A stretch of 64,000 nt of DNA from Verrucomicrobiia bacterium (GTDB lineage: Bacteria > Verrucomicrobiota > Verrucomicrobiia > Verrucomicrobiales > DEV007), in the NCBI GenBank assembly GCA_030425385.1, contig JAUIAH010000018.1, forward strand, positions 1-64,000, in the 5' to 3' direction. This document shows positions 52,079 to 60,761 of this stretch, piece after piece. The notes beneath the pieces were generated by a model that worked only from the letters and a program-made list of their open reading frames with translations, ran no database searches and was not told the DNA's origin. A program made the position numbers and the translations under genes. Position 1 is the stretch's first letter. The number at the start of each line of letters is the position of its first letter.

Positions 52079-53479
52079 TCAGGCTAACAACGCTCGCACG
52101 ACCTTGCCGTGGACGTCGGTGAGGCGGTAGTGGCGGCCTTGGAAGCGATACGTGAGTTGGCGATGATCGATTCCTAACAGGTGCAAGATGGTAGCGTGGA
52201 AATCGTGCACGCTGAGAGGATCGCGCACAATGTTATAGCTGAAATCGTCCGTTTCGCCATAGACCATGCCTGGCTTGATCCCGCCGCCAGCCATCCAGGT
52301 GGTGAAACAGCGCGGGTGATGATCGCGCCCATAATCCTTGGCGGTGAGCTTGCCTTGACAATAAACGGTGCGGCCGAATTCGCCGCCCCAGATGACGAGG
52401 GTGTCGTCGAGCAATCCACGCCGTTTGAGATCGATGACCAGGGCCGCACTCGCCTGATCCGTCTCAGCGCAGCGTGCGCGCAATTGGCGCGGGAGCCCGC
52501 CGTGTGTGTCCCATCCGCGATGGAAGAGCTGGACAAAGCGGGTGCCGCGTTCGGTGAGGCGGCGTGCCATGAGCGCGTTGTAAGCATAAGTACCCGGCTG
52601 GCGAGCGTCCTCACCGTAGAGGGCAAAAGTGGCGTCGGGTTCATCGGAAACGTCGGTGAGCTCAGGAATCGATGCCTGCATGCGAAAGGCCATTTCGTAT
52701 TGGCTGATGCGTGCCTCGATCTCGTGATCGCCCGTGGTGGCCATGTGCAGGGTATTCAACGCACGCAGGTCATCGAGCGTATCCCGCCGCAACGCCTGAG
52801 ACATCCCCTGGGGATTGTTCAAATAGAGGACGGGATCCTGGCCAGAGCGGAAACGCACGCCTTGATGCTCAGAGGGAAGAAAGCCGGGACCCCAAAGGCG
52901 ATCATAGAGGGGTTGGCCACCTTTCCCTGACAACATGGCGACAAAGGCGGGGAGGTTGGCGTTGGCATTGCCGAGTCCATAACTGAGCCACGCACCCATG
53001 CTGGGGCGCCCCGCAAGCTGGAAACCGCTTTGCAGGAAAGTGATCGCGGGATCGTGATTGATGGCCTCTGTATGGAGCGATTTCACCACACAGAGATCGT
53101 CGGCGACCTTGCCGAGGTGGGGCACCGCTTCTGAGAGCCAAAGTCCGCTTTCGCCGTGTTGATGAAAGTCAAAGGTTGAGGCGGCGACAGGGAAGGATGT
53201 TTGCCCAGCGGTCATCCCGGTGAGCCGCTGCCCATTGAAGACGGTGGCGGGTACTTCCGAACCCTGACGTTGGCGCAATTGCGGTTTGTAATCAAAGAGA
53301 TCGTGCTGAGGAGGGCCGCCGGATTGGAAGAGATAGATGATGCGTTTGGCTCGAGGGGCTGCGGTGGGAAAGGCCGCCCCCTGACTGAGGTGCATCAATG
53401 CAAGACCACCAAGTCCTCCGGCGGCTTGCTGGAGAAATCGGCGTCGGTGAAGATGATAGAGAGGCTCGGCGTTTATCAT
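52079..53479 (-). CDS. DUF1501 sulfatase-like Tat-exported protein
   Basis: A 466-residue protein with a twin-arginine signal (HRRRFLQQAAGGLGGLALM). The body is the DUF1501 alkaline-phosphatase-superfamily fold (IIYLFQSGGPPQHDLFDYKP, GWDTHGGLPRQLR, TLVIWGGEFGRTVYC, DHHPRCFTTWMAGGGIKPGMVYG, VHDFHATILHLLGIDH), where His and Asp residues would bind metal. In Planctomycetes and Verrucomicrobia it is nearly always beside a DUF1549/DUF1553 cytochrome-like gene; here that gene overlaps its start by ATGA. The pair is thought to act on a sulfated or phosphorylated polymer outside the cytoplasm. Substrate unknown. Confidence 0.92.
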   Translation of the reverse strand: MINAEPLYHLHRRRFLQQAAGGLGGLALMHLSQGAAFPTAAPRAKRIIYLFQSGGPPQHDLFDYKPQLRQRQGSEVPATVFNGQRLTGMTAGQTSFPVAASTFDFHQHGESGLWLSEAVPHLGKVADDLCVVKSLHTEAINHDPAITFLQSGFQLAGRPSMGAWLSYGLGNANANLPAFVAMLSGKGGQPLYDRLWGPGFLPSEHQGVRFRSGQDPVLYLNNPQGMSQALRRDTLDDLRALNTLHMATTGDHEIEARISQYEMAFRMQASIPELTDVSDEPDATFALYGEDARQPGTYAYNALMARRLTERGTRFVQLFHRGWDTHGGLPRQLRARCAETDQASAALVIDLKRRGLLDDTLVIWGGEFGRTVYCQGKLTAKDYGRDHHPRCFTTWMAGGGIKPGMVYGETDDFSYNIVRDPLSVHDFHATILHLLGIDHRQLTYRFQGRHYRLTDVHGKVVRALLA

Positions 53480-56400
53480 TCCCGGGTGGTGACTTCATCA
53501 AGATTGAGCAGCACATTGGCAAGGGCGACGCAGGCAGCGAGATACCCGTGGCGCGAAGAAGGGGAGTCGACCTGCAAGAGCGCTCGTGCTGCTTGAGGAG
53601 TCGACTTGAAGCGGTCTCGATAGCGCTGCAGCGCATGGGTGAGGATGGTGTGCTCTTGGGCGGTGGGTTCGCGGGAGGTGACGAGGCGGAAGCCAAAGCG
53701 CACTTGCTCTGCGGGGTCATCGTTTGCAGACCCAATGCGTAATCCAAGTTCCCGCGCGGCCTCGATGAATGTGGGTTCGTTAAGCAAAGTGAGGGCTTGG
53801 AGAGGAGTGTTGGTCTGCTTGGCGTTCACCGCACACCACTCGCGATCGGCCGTGTCGAGGATGGCCATGGTGGGAGGTGCCAAGGTGCGCTTCCAATACG
53901 TGTAAAGGCTGCGGCGATAGAGATCCGCTCCTTGACCCACTTGATAGGAGAAATTGCTCGCTTCTCGCCAAAGATTGGCGGGTTGATAGGGTTTCACTGA
54001 GGGCCCGCCGTGCTGTTCGACCAGCAATCCACTGAGGAAGAGAGCCTGATCCCGCAAGAGATTGCCAGTGAGGCGACGTCTCGTGGCACGGCTGAGATAG
54101 ACATTCTTGGGATCACGCTGGCGATGAATGTCGCGAATCTGTGAGGATTGGCGATAGGTGGCGCTGAGGACGAACTGCCGAAGGAGTTGGCGTCGGTCCC
54201 AGCCCCGCTCCATGAAGGTCACGGCCAGCCAATCCAGGAGGTGCGGGTGTGAGGGAGGCGAGCCCTGCACGCCAAAGTCTTCTGCGGTGTGCACAAGGCC
54301 TCGGCCAAAGAAGGGTTCCCAGAGACGATTGACCGCGACGCGCGCAGTGAGTGGGTGCGTGTCGTCCACCAGCCACTGCGCCAATCCGAGACGATTGCGA
54401 GGTGCCTTCTCGGGCATCGGAGGAAACCGTGCCGGTGTCGCACGTTGCACCAACTCGCCCCTTTGATCGTAGACCCCGCGAATCCTCAGATGGGTAGGTG
54501 GAACAGTGGGGCGCTCTTCCATCACCATGGTCGTGGGCAGAGCATCCTCAAAAGCTAACAAAGCGGCATGCGTTTCTCGAACGCGTTGCGCCATGCGTTT
54601 CCAGGCAGGCGGAGCGGCCTGTTCTAAAAATGCCTGCTGGAGGGCGGCTGCTTGCCTTGGCGTGCGGCGATGGGCGGGAAGGGAGGCAATGGACGACAGC
54701 GCTGTGGGTTCTGCTAGGAGCTGAATGTCTTCGGCGCGCAGGGTGTGTCCTGTGTAGATCCGGATATCGCGCAGGGTGCCCATTAACGAGGCCACGTGAG
54801 GACTGCTGCCGAGTCTTAACACATCTCCAAAGGTGGCGGGTGATCGATTGCTATTCGTGTTGTGACGGATGCGCGTGGTGGCAAGTTGGCCATTAATATA
54901 AATGCGCATGCCTTGCGCACGCTGTGTGCCGTCGTTCGTCACAGCGAGGTGAAAGGACTCTCCCGGCTGAAAGGTGCGCGTCGTTTCCACCGTGCCGACG
55001 CCAGCGATCCAGCGGGTGATGATGTGAAAACGCACGTGTCCTTCATGCAACGCGATGAGAATGCCCTGGCGCTCGCTGCCCGGCCGCTCCGTGGAAAGCA
55101 GAGCGGCCTCGTCGACGTTCTGGGCCGTGACGTGAGCACTGACAGAGAAGCGCCCATTGCCTATCAGACCATCGATCTTGGTCTGCGTGGAGGATGGCGC
55201 CGGCAGAGATTCCGCCCGAAGAAAGGCGAGGTGCTCTGTGAGGATGGGATCGAGAAGCTCGGGGGATCGCTGGGCCCACTTCTTTGTTTCCTTACGTATT
55301 TCAGGTGCGGCTTTGGCGAGCGTCTCTTGAGCTTTCGCGAACGCCTGGCGTCGTTGTTTCCACGCGATCTCTTGTCCAGCGGTGGGCGCTTGAATCCAGG
55401 GCTCCGAATTGCCAAACTTGATCGCCCTGCCCGACTCGGGGACATTGTTGAAGTAGGCGAGAAGCTGATAGTATTCCTTCTGAGAGAGAGGATCGTATTT
55501 GTGATCGTGACAACGGGCGCAACTCGCCGTCATGCCCATCCAAACGGTCGCGGTCGTGTCCACCCGATCCACTGCATTCTCTAACAGAAACTCTTCTAGG
55601 ACGAGGCCAGATTCAGAATTGTAGCGGTGATTGCGGTTGAACCCGGTGGCAATGCGTTGAGCGCGGGTTGGGTGAGGGAGCAAATCGCCGGCCAATTGCT
55701 CGACGGTGAATTGATCAAAGGGCAGGTTATGATTGTAGGCATCAATGACCCAGTCACGCCACGGCCACATCTCCCTGGGACCATCATTCTGATAACCGTC
55801 CGTGTCTGCATAACGCGCTGCCTCTAGCCAACGCCATGCCAAATGTTCCCCGTGCCGCGGAGAGGCGAGTAGCCGGGAAACCACGCGCTCGTAGGCATCT
55901 GGCCGCGTATCCTCGATGAAGGCGGAAACCTCATCTGGAGCGGGTGGTAGGCCGGTGAGATCCAAGGTCAGCCGCCGAATCAACGTGGCTTTGTTAGCCT
56001 CGGGCGACGGCTCCAACTCTTGCGGGCGCATCCGTGTGCGCACGTAGGGATCGATCGCATTGCGATCCCAAGTGCTCACTTCCGGCAGCGGCGGCTTGGT
56101 GGGCCTGACAAATGCCCAGTGCTCGGCCCACGGGGCACCATGGGCAATCCAGTCGTGGAGGAGGCGCTTCTGCTCATCGGAGAGCGTCTTCTGCGAATCG
56201 GGAGGCGGCATCTGCTCATCGGAGTCCGTGGCATGAATGCGAGAGAGCAGGTCACTGCGATCGGGCCGTCCGGGAACGAGCACGGCATGGGCTCCGTCCT
56301 CCGTATCCAGGCGTAGCGCCCCCTTCCGTTCAGCAGCATCCGGGCCGTGACATTGGAAACAGTTCTCTGCCAGGATCGGACGGATCTCGCGATTGAAATC

Positions 56401-56481
56401 GATCGCTAGCAGGTCACCACACATCCATCCCAAGCCTAGCATCAGGCATGAGAGCGGGCAGGGGATCCGTGAGGGGCTCAT
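53476..56481 (-). CDS. PSD1 and cytochrome-c domain protein (DUF1549/DUF1553) with inserted LamG domain
   Basis: A 1001-residue exported protein (signal peptide to about residue 26). A cytochrome-c-like haem domain is at about 28-120 with C41-F-Q-C44-H45. The DUF1549 part (about 140-345) has NKATLIRRLTLDLTGLPP, ARYADTDGYQND and a second haem-type motif in TASCARCHDHKYDPLSQ. A LamG-like insert lies at about 430-600 (GNGRFSVSAHVTAQN, RIYINGQLATTRI, LRDIRIYTGHTL). DUF1553 completes it (NRLGLAQWLVDDTHPLTARVAVNRLW, LLRQFVLSATYRQSS, PYQPANLW, NTPLQALTLLNEPTF). It probably works with the overlapping DUF1501 protein in sugar polymer breakdown. Confidence 0.93.
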   Translation of the reverse strand: MSPSRIPCPLSCLMLGLGWMCGDLLAIDFNREIRPILAENCFQCHGPDAAERKGALRLDTEDGAHAVLVPGRPDRSDLLSRIHATDSDEQMPPPDSQKTLSDEQKRLLHDWIAHGAPWAEHWAFVRPTKPPLPEVSTWDRNAIDPYVRTRMRPQELEPSPEANKATLIRRLTLDLTGLPPAPDEVSAFIEDTRPDAYERVVSRLLASPRHGEHLAWRWLEAARYADTDGYQNDGPREMWPWRDWVIDAYNHNLPFDQFTVEQLAGDLLPHPTRAQRIATGFNRNHRYNSESGLVLEEFLLENAVDRVDTTATVWMGMTASCARCHDHKYDPLSQKEYYQLLAYFNNVPESGRAIKFGNSEPWIQAPTAGQEIAWKQRRQAFAKAQETLAKAAPEIRKETKKWAQRSPELLDPILTEHLAFLRAESLPAPSSTQTKIDGLIGNGRFSVSAHVTAQNVDEAALLSTERPGSERQGILIALHEGHVRFHIITRWIAGVGTVETTRTFQPGESFHLAVTNDGTQRAQGMRIYINGQLATTRIRHNTNSNRSPATFGDVLRLGSSPHVASLMGTLRDIRIYTGHTLRAEDIQLLAEPTALSSIASLPAHRRTPRQAAALQQAFLEQAAPPAWKRMAQRVRETHAALLAFEDALPTTMVMEERPTVPPTHLRIRGVYDQRGELVQRATPARFPPMPEKAPRNRLGLAQWLVDDTHPLTARVAVNRLWEPFFGRGLVHTAEDFGVQGSPPSHPHLLDWLAVTFMERGWDRRQLLRQFVLSATYRQSSQIRDIHRQRDPKNVYLSRATRRRLTGNLLRDQALFLSGLLVEQHGGPSVKPYQPANLWREASNFSYQVGQGADLYRRSLYTYWKRTLAPPTMAILDTADREWCAVNAKQTNTPLQALTLLNEPTFIEAARELGLRIGSANDDPAEQVRFGFRLVTSREPTAQEHTILTHALQRYRDRFKSTPQAARALLQVDSPSSRHGYLAACVALANVLLNLDEVTTRE

Positions 56482-56586
56482 GGCGTGAAGATGCTAAGCA
56501 GCATTTCGAATAGGCACCGTGTTGGCAAACTTCGAATGGAGAAATCATTCGCACCCGACACAGAACAGTGGTAGGGAGCCGTGATC

Positions 56587-57873
56587 ATGCGTGATGCCTT
56601 TCCCAGAGACTTGGCGACATACGTCAAGCGGGAGTGGGGCAAATCCCGAACCTTGCCCTCGCTGAAGCATGTGGAGGCTCTTCTCTCCACATGTTATCAC
56701 ACCAGTTTGCTGCGGGAAGAGTCGCGCCCCACGCGTTTCCGGTTGCTCGTATGTGATCCTGATAGTTTGCCAGCAAGCGATGGCCCGCCGCGCGGGTTGC
56801 ATCGGTTGATCTTCGTCAAGCCACGCCGCTTCAACCGCAATGAGCTTCGGCGTCTGGCACCAGCTGTCGACTTTCACCGGGCTCTCATCGGCGTTCGTCT
56901 GAATACAGAGAAGAAAGTATGGGAAATCTGGGGCATCGTGCATTCGGGAGATCTCTGGGCAGAGGCCATGAATGGAGGCGCGATGGAACCACCCGACCTG
57001 CCCAAGGTGCCCGTGTTGCAGGTTGCGGGGCCAAGTGAACTGACGATGTGCCGGGGATCGGAAATCATCGCTACCTTGCAAGGGGGGCGTCTTTCCAAAC
57101 CCAGCGCGGATGTCCTCGATTCGGAATGGATGAGTCGCTTGTTCACAGAGATGCGCGCGGAAGTCTATCAGGTGCACCAAACAGCGCGTGATTCCGCCAA
57201 AGCTTCGGCCTGGGCACCCATCCGTGAGGACTTTGGCAACGCTCTCTTCCGCGGCTTCATGAAACGGCTGATCCGCGCCATGCGTGAGAAGTCGAATGGC
57301 AGCAGCATTCTCTTCGTTCCCAACGAGCGAGCGGAGGAATTCTCAAGTGATAACAAATTCTTCAATTTCAAATACCGCTTCACGCCAGTCGCTCCCCGAC
57401 GGCGGTTCATTTCATTGGCGACCCAGATCTTGAATGGCCTCGCGGGTCTCCATATTGGCAATGAAGAACCCGTCGGCTGGGCGGAGTATGTGATGGCCAC
57501 GAAGAAAGGGCAGTTGCAGGACCTGGACGAGGCCTACTCGGAACTGGCCTACCTCATTGCGAGCCTCACGGCCATTGATGGCGCCGTCATCCTGTCACGA
57601 AATTTCGAGATGCTGGGATTTGGCGCCGAGATCACCGAACTCTCAGACGTCAAACGGGTCGCTCGCGCCCTTGATGCGGAAGGGGAGAAAGTGAAATTGG
57701 AGGCCACGGAGAGCCAAGGCATGCGTCACCGCTCGGTCTATCGTTTGTGCAATGCCGTGACCAGTATCACCGGTTTGGTCATTTCCCACGACGGTGAGCT
57801 GCGCTTTGTGAAACATCGCGAAGGGCGCGTGACCTACTGGAACCAATTGGCCCACGCGGCCATGGACTTGTAG
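56587..57873 (+). CDS. Diadenylate cyclase (DAC domain) with DACNV-like sensor domain
   Basis: A 428-residue cytoplasmic protein, starting at ATG 56587, eight bases after AGGGAG (56573-56578); the GTG at 56581 is too close to that site. Residues 5-145 match the pattern of the DACNV sensor domain (TYVKREWGKSRTLPSLKHVE, LIFVKPRRFNRNELRRLAP, VWEIWGIVHSGDLW). A linker follows, and residues 300-428 form the DisA_N/DAC catalytic domain with DGA at 331-333 (IDGAVILSRNFEMLGFGAEI) and RHR at 380-382 (GMRHRSVYRLC). It should make c-di-AMP from two ATP when the unknown sensor ligand permits. No c-di-AMP phosphodiesterase or receptor is visible nearby. Confidence 0.85.
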   Translation: MRDAFPRDLATYVKREWGKSRTLPSLKHVEALLSTCYHTSLLREESRPTRFRLLVCDPDSLPASDGPPRGLHRLIFVKPRRFNRNELRRLAPAVDFHRALIGVRLNTEKKVWEIWGIVHSGDLWAEAMNGGAMEPPDLPKVPVLQVAGPSELTMCRGSEIIATLQGGRLSKPSADVLDSEWMSRLFTEMRAEVYQVHQTARDSAKASAWAPIREDFGNALFRGFMKRLIRAMREKSNGSSILFVPNERAEEFSSDNKFFNFKYRFTPVAPRRRFISLATQILNGLAGLHIGNEEPVGWAEYVMATKKGQLQDLDEAYSELAYLIASLTAIDGAVILSRNFEMLGFGAEITELSDVKRVARALDAEGEKVKLEATESQGMRHRSVYRLCNAVTSITGLVISHDGELRFVKHREGRVTYWNQLAHAAMDL

Positions 57874-57911
57874 CCCCTTGCTTGCTGTGTCTGATAGGTG
57901 GCCGGAGGCGG

Positions 57912-58319
57912 TCAGGTCGCGATGACGGACGCGCGTTCCACCGTCGCGAAGGCGAGGGCGTGGGAATCGGTGTGACTGAGGCTGAGGTGAATGGGGCCGA
58001 GGGACTCACGGCGTACGAAGGCGTCGGCGCGGCCATGCACACGAACGGATGGCGCACCGGTCGATTCATCTCGGAGGACTTCAAGTTCCACCCAATCAAA
58101 TTCGGGGCCTATCCCAACGCGAAACGCTTTGGAGAGCGCTTCTTTGGCGGCGAAGCGCGCCGCGTAACTACGGAACTTCGCGGTTTCCGCCAGACCCTCA
58201 CAATAGTCGATCTCGCCGGGAGTGAAGAGCCGATCGCGAAAGCGGTCTCCTAGTCTGCGGAGACTGCGTTCGATCCGGGCCACTTCGACCAGGTCCGTGC
58301 CGATGCCATAAAGGGCCAC
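57912..58319 (-). CDS. acpS: Holo-acyl-carrier-protein synthase
   Basis: A 135-residue AcpS, beginning at GTG 58319. It transfers phosphopantetheine from CoA to the serine of acyl carrier protein. Visible motifs: YGIGTDLVEVARIERSL (metal-binding Asp in the first strand), LFTPGEIDYCEGLAETAKFRSYAARFAAKEALSKAF (the conserved FAAKEA with Glu), and HLSLSHTDSHALAFATVE. Length and motifs are normal. It lies directly after pdxJ (two-base gap) as the last gene of purH-pdxJ-acpS; pdxJ-acpS pairing is common in bacteria. Confidence 0.96.
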   Translation of the reverse strand: MALYGIGTDLVEVARIERSLRRLGDRFRDRLFTPGEIDYCEGLAETAKFRSYAARFAAKEALSKAFRVGIGPEFDWVELEVLRDESTGAPSVRVHGRADAFVRRESLGPIHLSLSHTDSHALAFATVERASVIAT

Positions 58320-58321
58320 GG

Positions 58322-59074
58322 CTACGCCTGTGATGGATAGGCATTCATCAGCGCACGCATTTCCGCGACGGACTGGCGCAGGCCGATGGTGAGGGCGCGT
58401 GCGACGAGGTGGTGGCCAATGTTGAGCTCCGCGAGATGAGGCACCTGATAGAGATCCACGATGTTCTTGCCATTGATCCCGTGCCCGGCATTCACTTGCA
58501 AGCCTAACTGATGCCCCACCTTGGCGCCCTCGATGAGGCGCTGCAATTCCTCCGAACGATCAGGGGCATTGGCGAAGGCTCCCGTGTGGAGTTCGACCAT
58601 CTCAGCACCTAACTGATGGGCGGCTTCCAGTTGAGCGGCTTCGGGATCGATGAAGAGACTCACGGCGATGCCTGCCCCCTGAAGGCGCTTGATGGTCTCG
58701 GAAAGCGTATCGCGCAAGCCTGCGGCGTCGAGGCCGCCTTCCGTGGTGATTTCCTCCCGATGCTCTGGCACCAGACAGACAAAGTCCGGCTGATTGGCAA
58801 GGGCGATGTCGAGGATCTCTTGCGTGTTGCCCATCTCGAGATTCACGGGGACGGGGCGCGCCTCACAGATGTCGACCACGTCACGATCCTGCAAATGCCG
58901 TCGATCCGCGCGGAGATGAATGGTGAGCGAATCAGCCCCACCGGCGACCGCCTCTTGGGCGAGATCGATGAGAATGGGCTCCGCGTTGGGCGACGCTAAC
59001 ATTGTGGCGTAGCGCGCCTGCCGTAAGGTGGCGACGTGGTCGATGTTGACACCGAGTTTGAGTGGGTGAGACAT
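58322..59074 (-). CDS. pdxJ: Pyridoxine 5'-phosphate synthase
   Basis: A 250-residue PdxJ, starting at ATG 59074 (MSHPLKLGVNIDHVATLRQAR), which is the family N-terminus; an upstream reading runs into purH. It condenses 1-deoxyxylulose 5-phosphate with aminoacetone 3-phosphate to form vitamin B6. The TIM barrel shows GGADSLTIHLRADRRHLQDRD, VNLEMGNT, CLVPEHREEITTEGGLD, and VNAGHGINGKNIVDLYQVPHLAELNIGHHLV, with catalytic Glu and His residues in these blocks. Seven bases separate it from purH upstream and two from acpS downstream. Confidence 0.97.
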   Translation of the reverse strand: MSHPLKLGVNIDHVATLRQARYATMLASPNAEPILIDLAQEAVAGGADSLTIHLRADRRHLQDRDVVDICEARPVPVNLEMGNTQEILDIALANQPDFVCLVPEHREEITTEGGLDAAGLRDTLSETIKRLQGAGIAVSLFIDPEAAQLEAAHQLGAEMVELHTGAFANAPDRSEELQRLIEGAKVGHQLGLQVNAGHGINGKNIVDLYQVPHLAELNIGHHLVARALTIGLRQSVAEMRALMNAYPSQA

Positions 59075-59081
59075 GGCTTTG

Positions 59082-60605
59082 TTAGTGTCTGAAATGGCGG
59101 TGTCCGGTGAAGACCATGGCCATGCCACGCTCGTCGGCCGCGGCAATGACTTCATCGTCACGGATGGAGCCGCCTGGTTGAATGGCCGCCTTGGCTCCGG
59201 CATCGGCCGCGGCGAGGAGACCGTCCGCGAAGGGAAATAGAGCGTCACTCGCCACAATGCTGCCGTCTAACGAGAGCCCAGCCTCTTGCGCTTTCCACAC
59301 GGCGATGCGGCAAGAATCCACACGCGACATCTGCCCAGCGCCGATGCCTAGGGTGCGATCCGCACCCGTGAAGACAATGGCGTTCGATTTCACATGCTTG
59401 ACCACTTTCCATCCGAAGCGCATGGCCGCCTGTTCAGCCTCCGTGGGCGTTCGCTTCGTCTTGACGTTCGCTGCCATGCCATCGAGCCCCAGAGCTCGGG
59501 AGTCGTTGTCCATCACCATGAGGCCGCCGGGAGCGGAGCGGATCACGGGGGATTCGAGACATTCGCAGGCGCGTTCTGACATCGTCATCAAGCGGAGATT
59601 CTTCTTCTTGGCAAAGAGCTTGGTGGCCGCTTCATCGTATCCTGGCGCGATGATCACATCGGTAAAGATCTTACTCACGATCTCGGCTAGGGCCCCTGTC
59701 ATGGGGCGGTTCATGACGATCACGCCTCCAAAAGGTGCTTGCTGATCTGTGGCAAAGGCCTTGTTCCAAGCATCCACGAGATCTTCTCCTGAACCCACGC
59801 CACAGGGATTGGTGTGTTTGAGAATGGCGACGGTAGGCTCGTCAAATTCCGAAATGAGTGCAGAGGCAGATTCGATGTCTAACACATTGGTGTAAGACAA
59901 GTCCTTGCCCTGCTCTTTCGTAAAGTAGTCGGTGAAGTTACCGTAGAGCGTCGCTTTCTGATGAGGATTATCCCCATAACGCAAATCCTGCGCATGGGGG
60001 AGATTGATGCTAATGCTTTTATTTGAGCGCGTGACGAGCCAATTGCTGATCGCCTGATCATACGCGGCGGTGCGCTGATAGACCTTGATGGCCAGCGCTT
60101 CACGGAGGGCGAGGGTCGTGTCGCCATCGTTGGATTCGATCTCTGTCAGGACGCGGTCATAATCTTCGGGATCTGTGATCACCGTCACGTCTTGGTAATT
60201 CTTGGAAGCGCCGCGGAGAAGCGCGGGCCCGCCGATGTCGATCTGCTCGATGGCATCCTCAAGCGCCACGTTTTCCTGAGCCACGGTGGCTTCGAACGGG
60301 TAGAGATTCACCACCAAGAGATCAATGGGAGGGATGCCGTGTTCGTCCGCTTGCGCGCGATGTTCCTTCCGGCGGAAGAGGAGGCCACCGTGCACCTTGG
60401 GATGCAGGGTCTTGACGCGACCCTCGAAAAGTTCGGGCGCTTGGGTGTAATCCGAAACATCGATGACAGGGAGCCCGGCCTCTCGCAGGGCCTTGGCAGT
60501 GCCGCCGGTGGAGAGCAGTTCCACCCCGCGATCGTGGAGTTTCTGGGCAAAAGGCACGAGGCCTGATTTGTCGGAGACAGAGAAGAGGGCGCGTAGGATA
60601 GGCAT
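59082..60605 (-). CDS. purH: Bifunctional AICAR transformylase/IMP cyclohydrolase
   Basis: A 507-residue PurH starting at ATG 60605 ([21 protein letters not shown]). It performs the last two steps of IMP synthesis. The N-terminal cyclohydrolase has [38 protein letters not shown] and [16 protein letters not shown]. The transformylase has [34 protein letters not shown] and the C-terminal [34 protein letters not shown]. Catalytic Lys/His of the KHTNPCG block are present. It heads the operon with pdxJ and acpS, divergent from the zinc-ribbon protein gene. Confidence 0.98.
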   Translation of the reverse strand: MPILRALFSVSDKSGLVPFAQKLHDRGVELLSTGGTAKALREAGLPVIDVSDYTQAPELFEGRVKTLHPKVHGGLLFRRKEHRAQADEHGIPPIDLLVVNLYPFEATVAQENVALEDAIEQIDIGGPALLRGASKNYQDVTVITDPEDYDRVLTEIESNDGDTTLALREALAIKVYQRTAAYDQAISNWLVTRSNKSISINLPHAQDLRYGDNPHQKATLYGNFTDYFTKEQGKDLSYTNVLDIESASALISEFDEPTVAILKHTNPCGVGSGEDLVDAWNKAFATDQQAPFGGVIVMNRPMTGALAEIVSKIFTDVIIAPGYDEAATKLFAKKKNLRLMTMSERACECLESPVIRSAPGGLMVMDNDSRALGLDGMAANVKTKRTPTEAEQAAMRFGWKVVKHVKSNAIVFTGADRTLGIGAGQMSRVDSCRIAVWKAQEAGLSLDGSIVASDALFPFADGLLAAADAGAKAAIQPGGSIRDDEVIAAADERGMAMVFTGHRHFRH

Positions 60606-60761
60606 GAGAAGGACCGTGTCAGGCCGCATAGCGCGACAGCGGTCGGTGTGCAAGGGTCAATGCAGGGATCCGTTGCTACTCTTCGAGCAGCTTTGGTTTT
60701 TCCAAACGGTGTGCCATTGGCCTTGCTTCCCTTGCCTAGAGTCGCCACACTGCCCGCGAGA

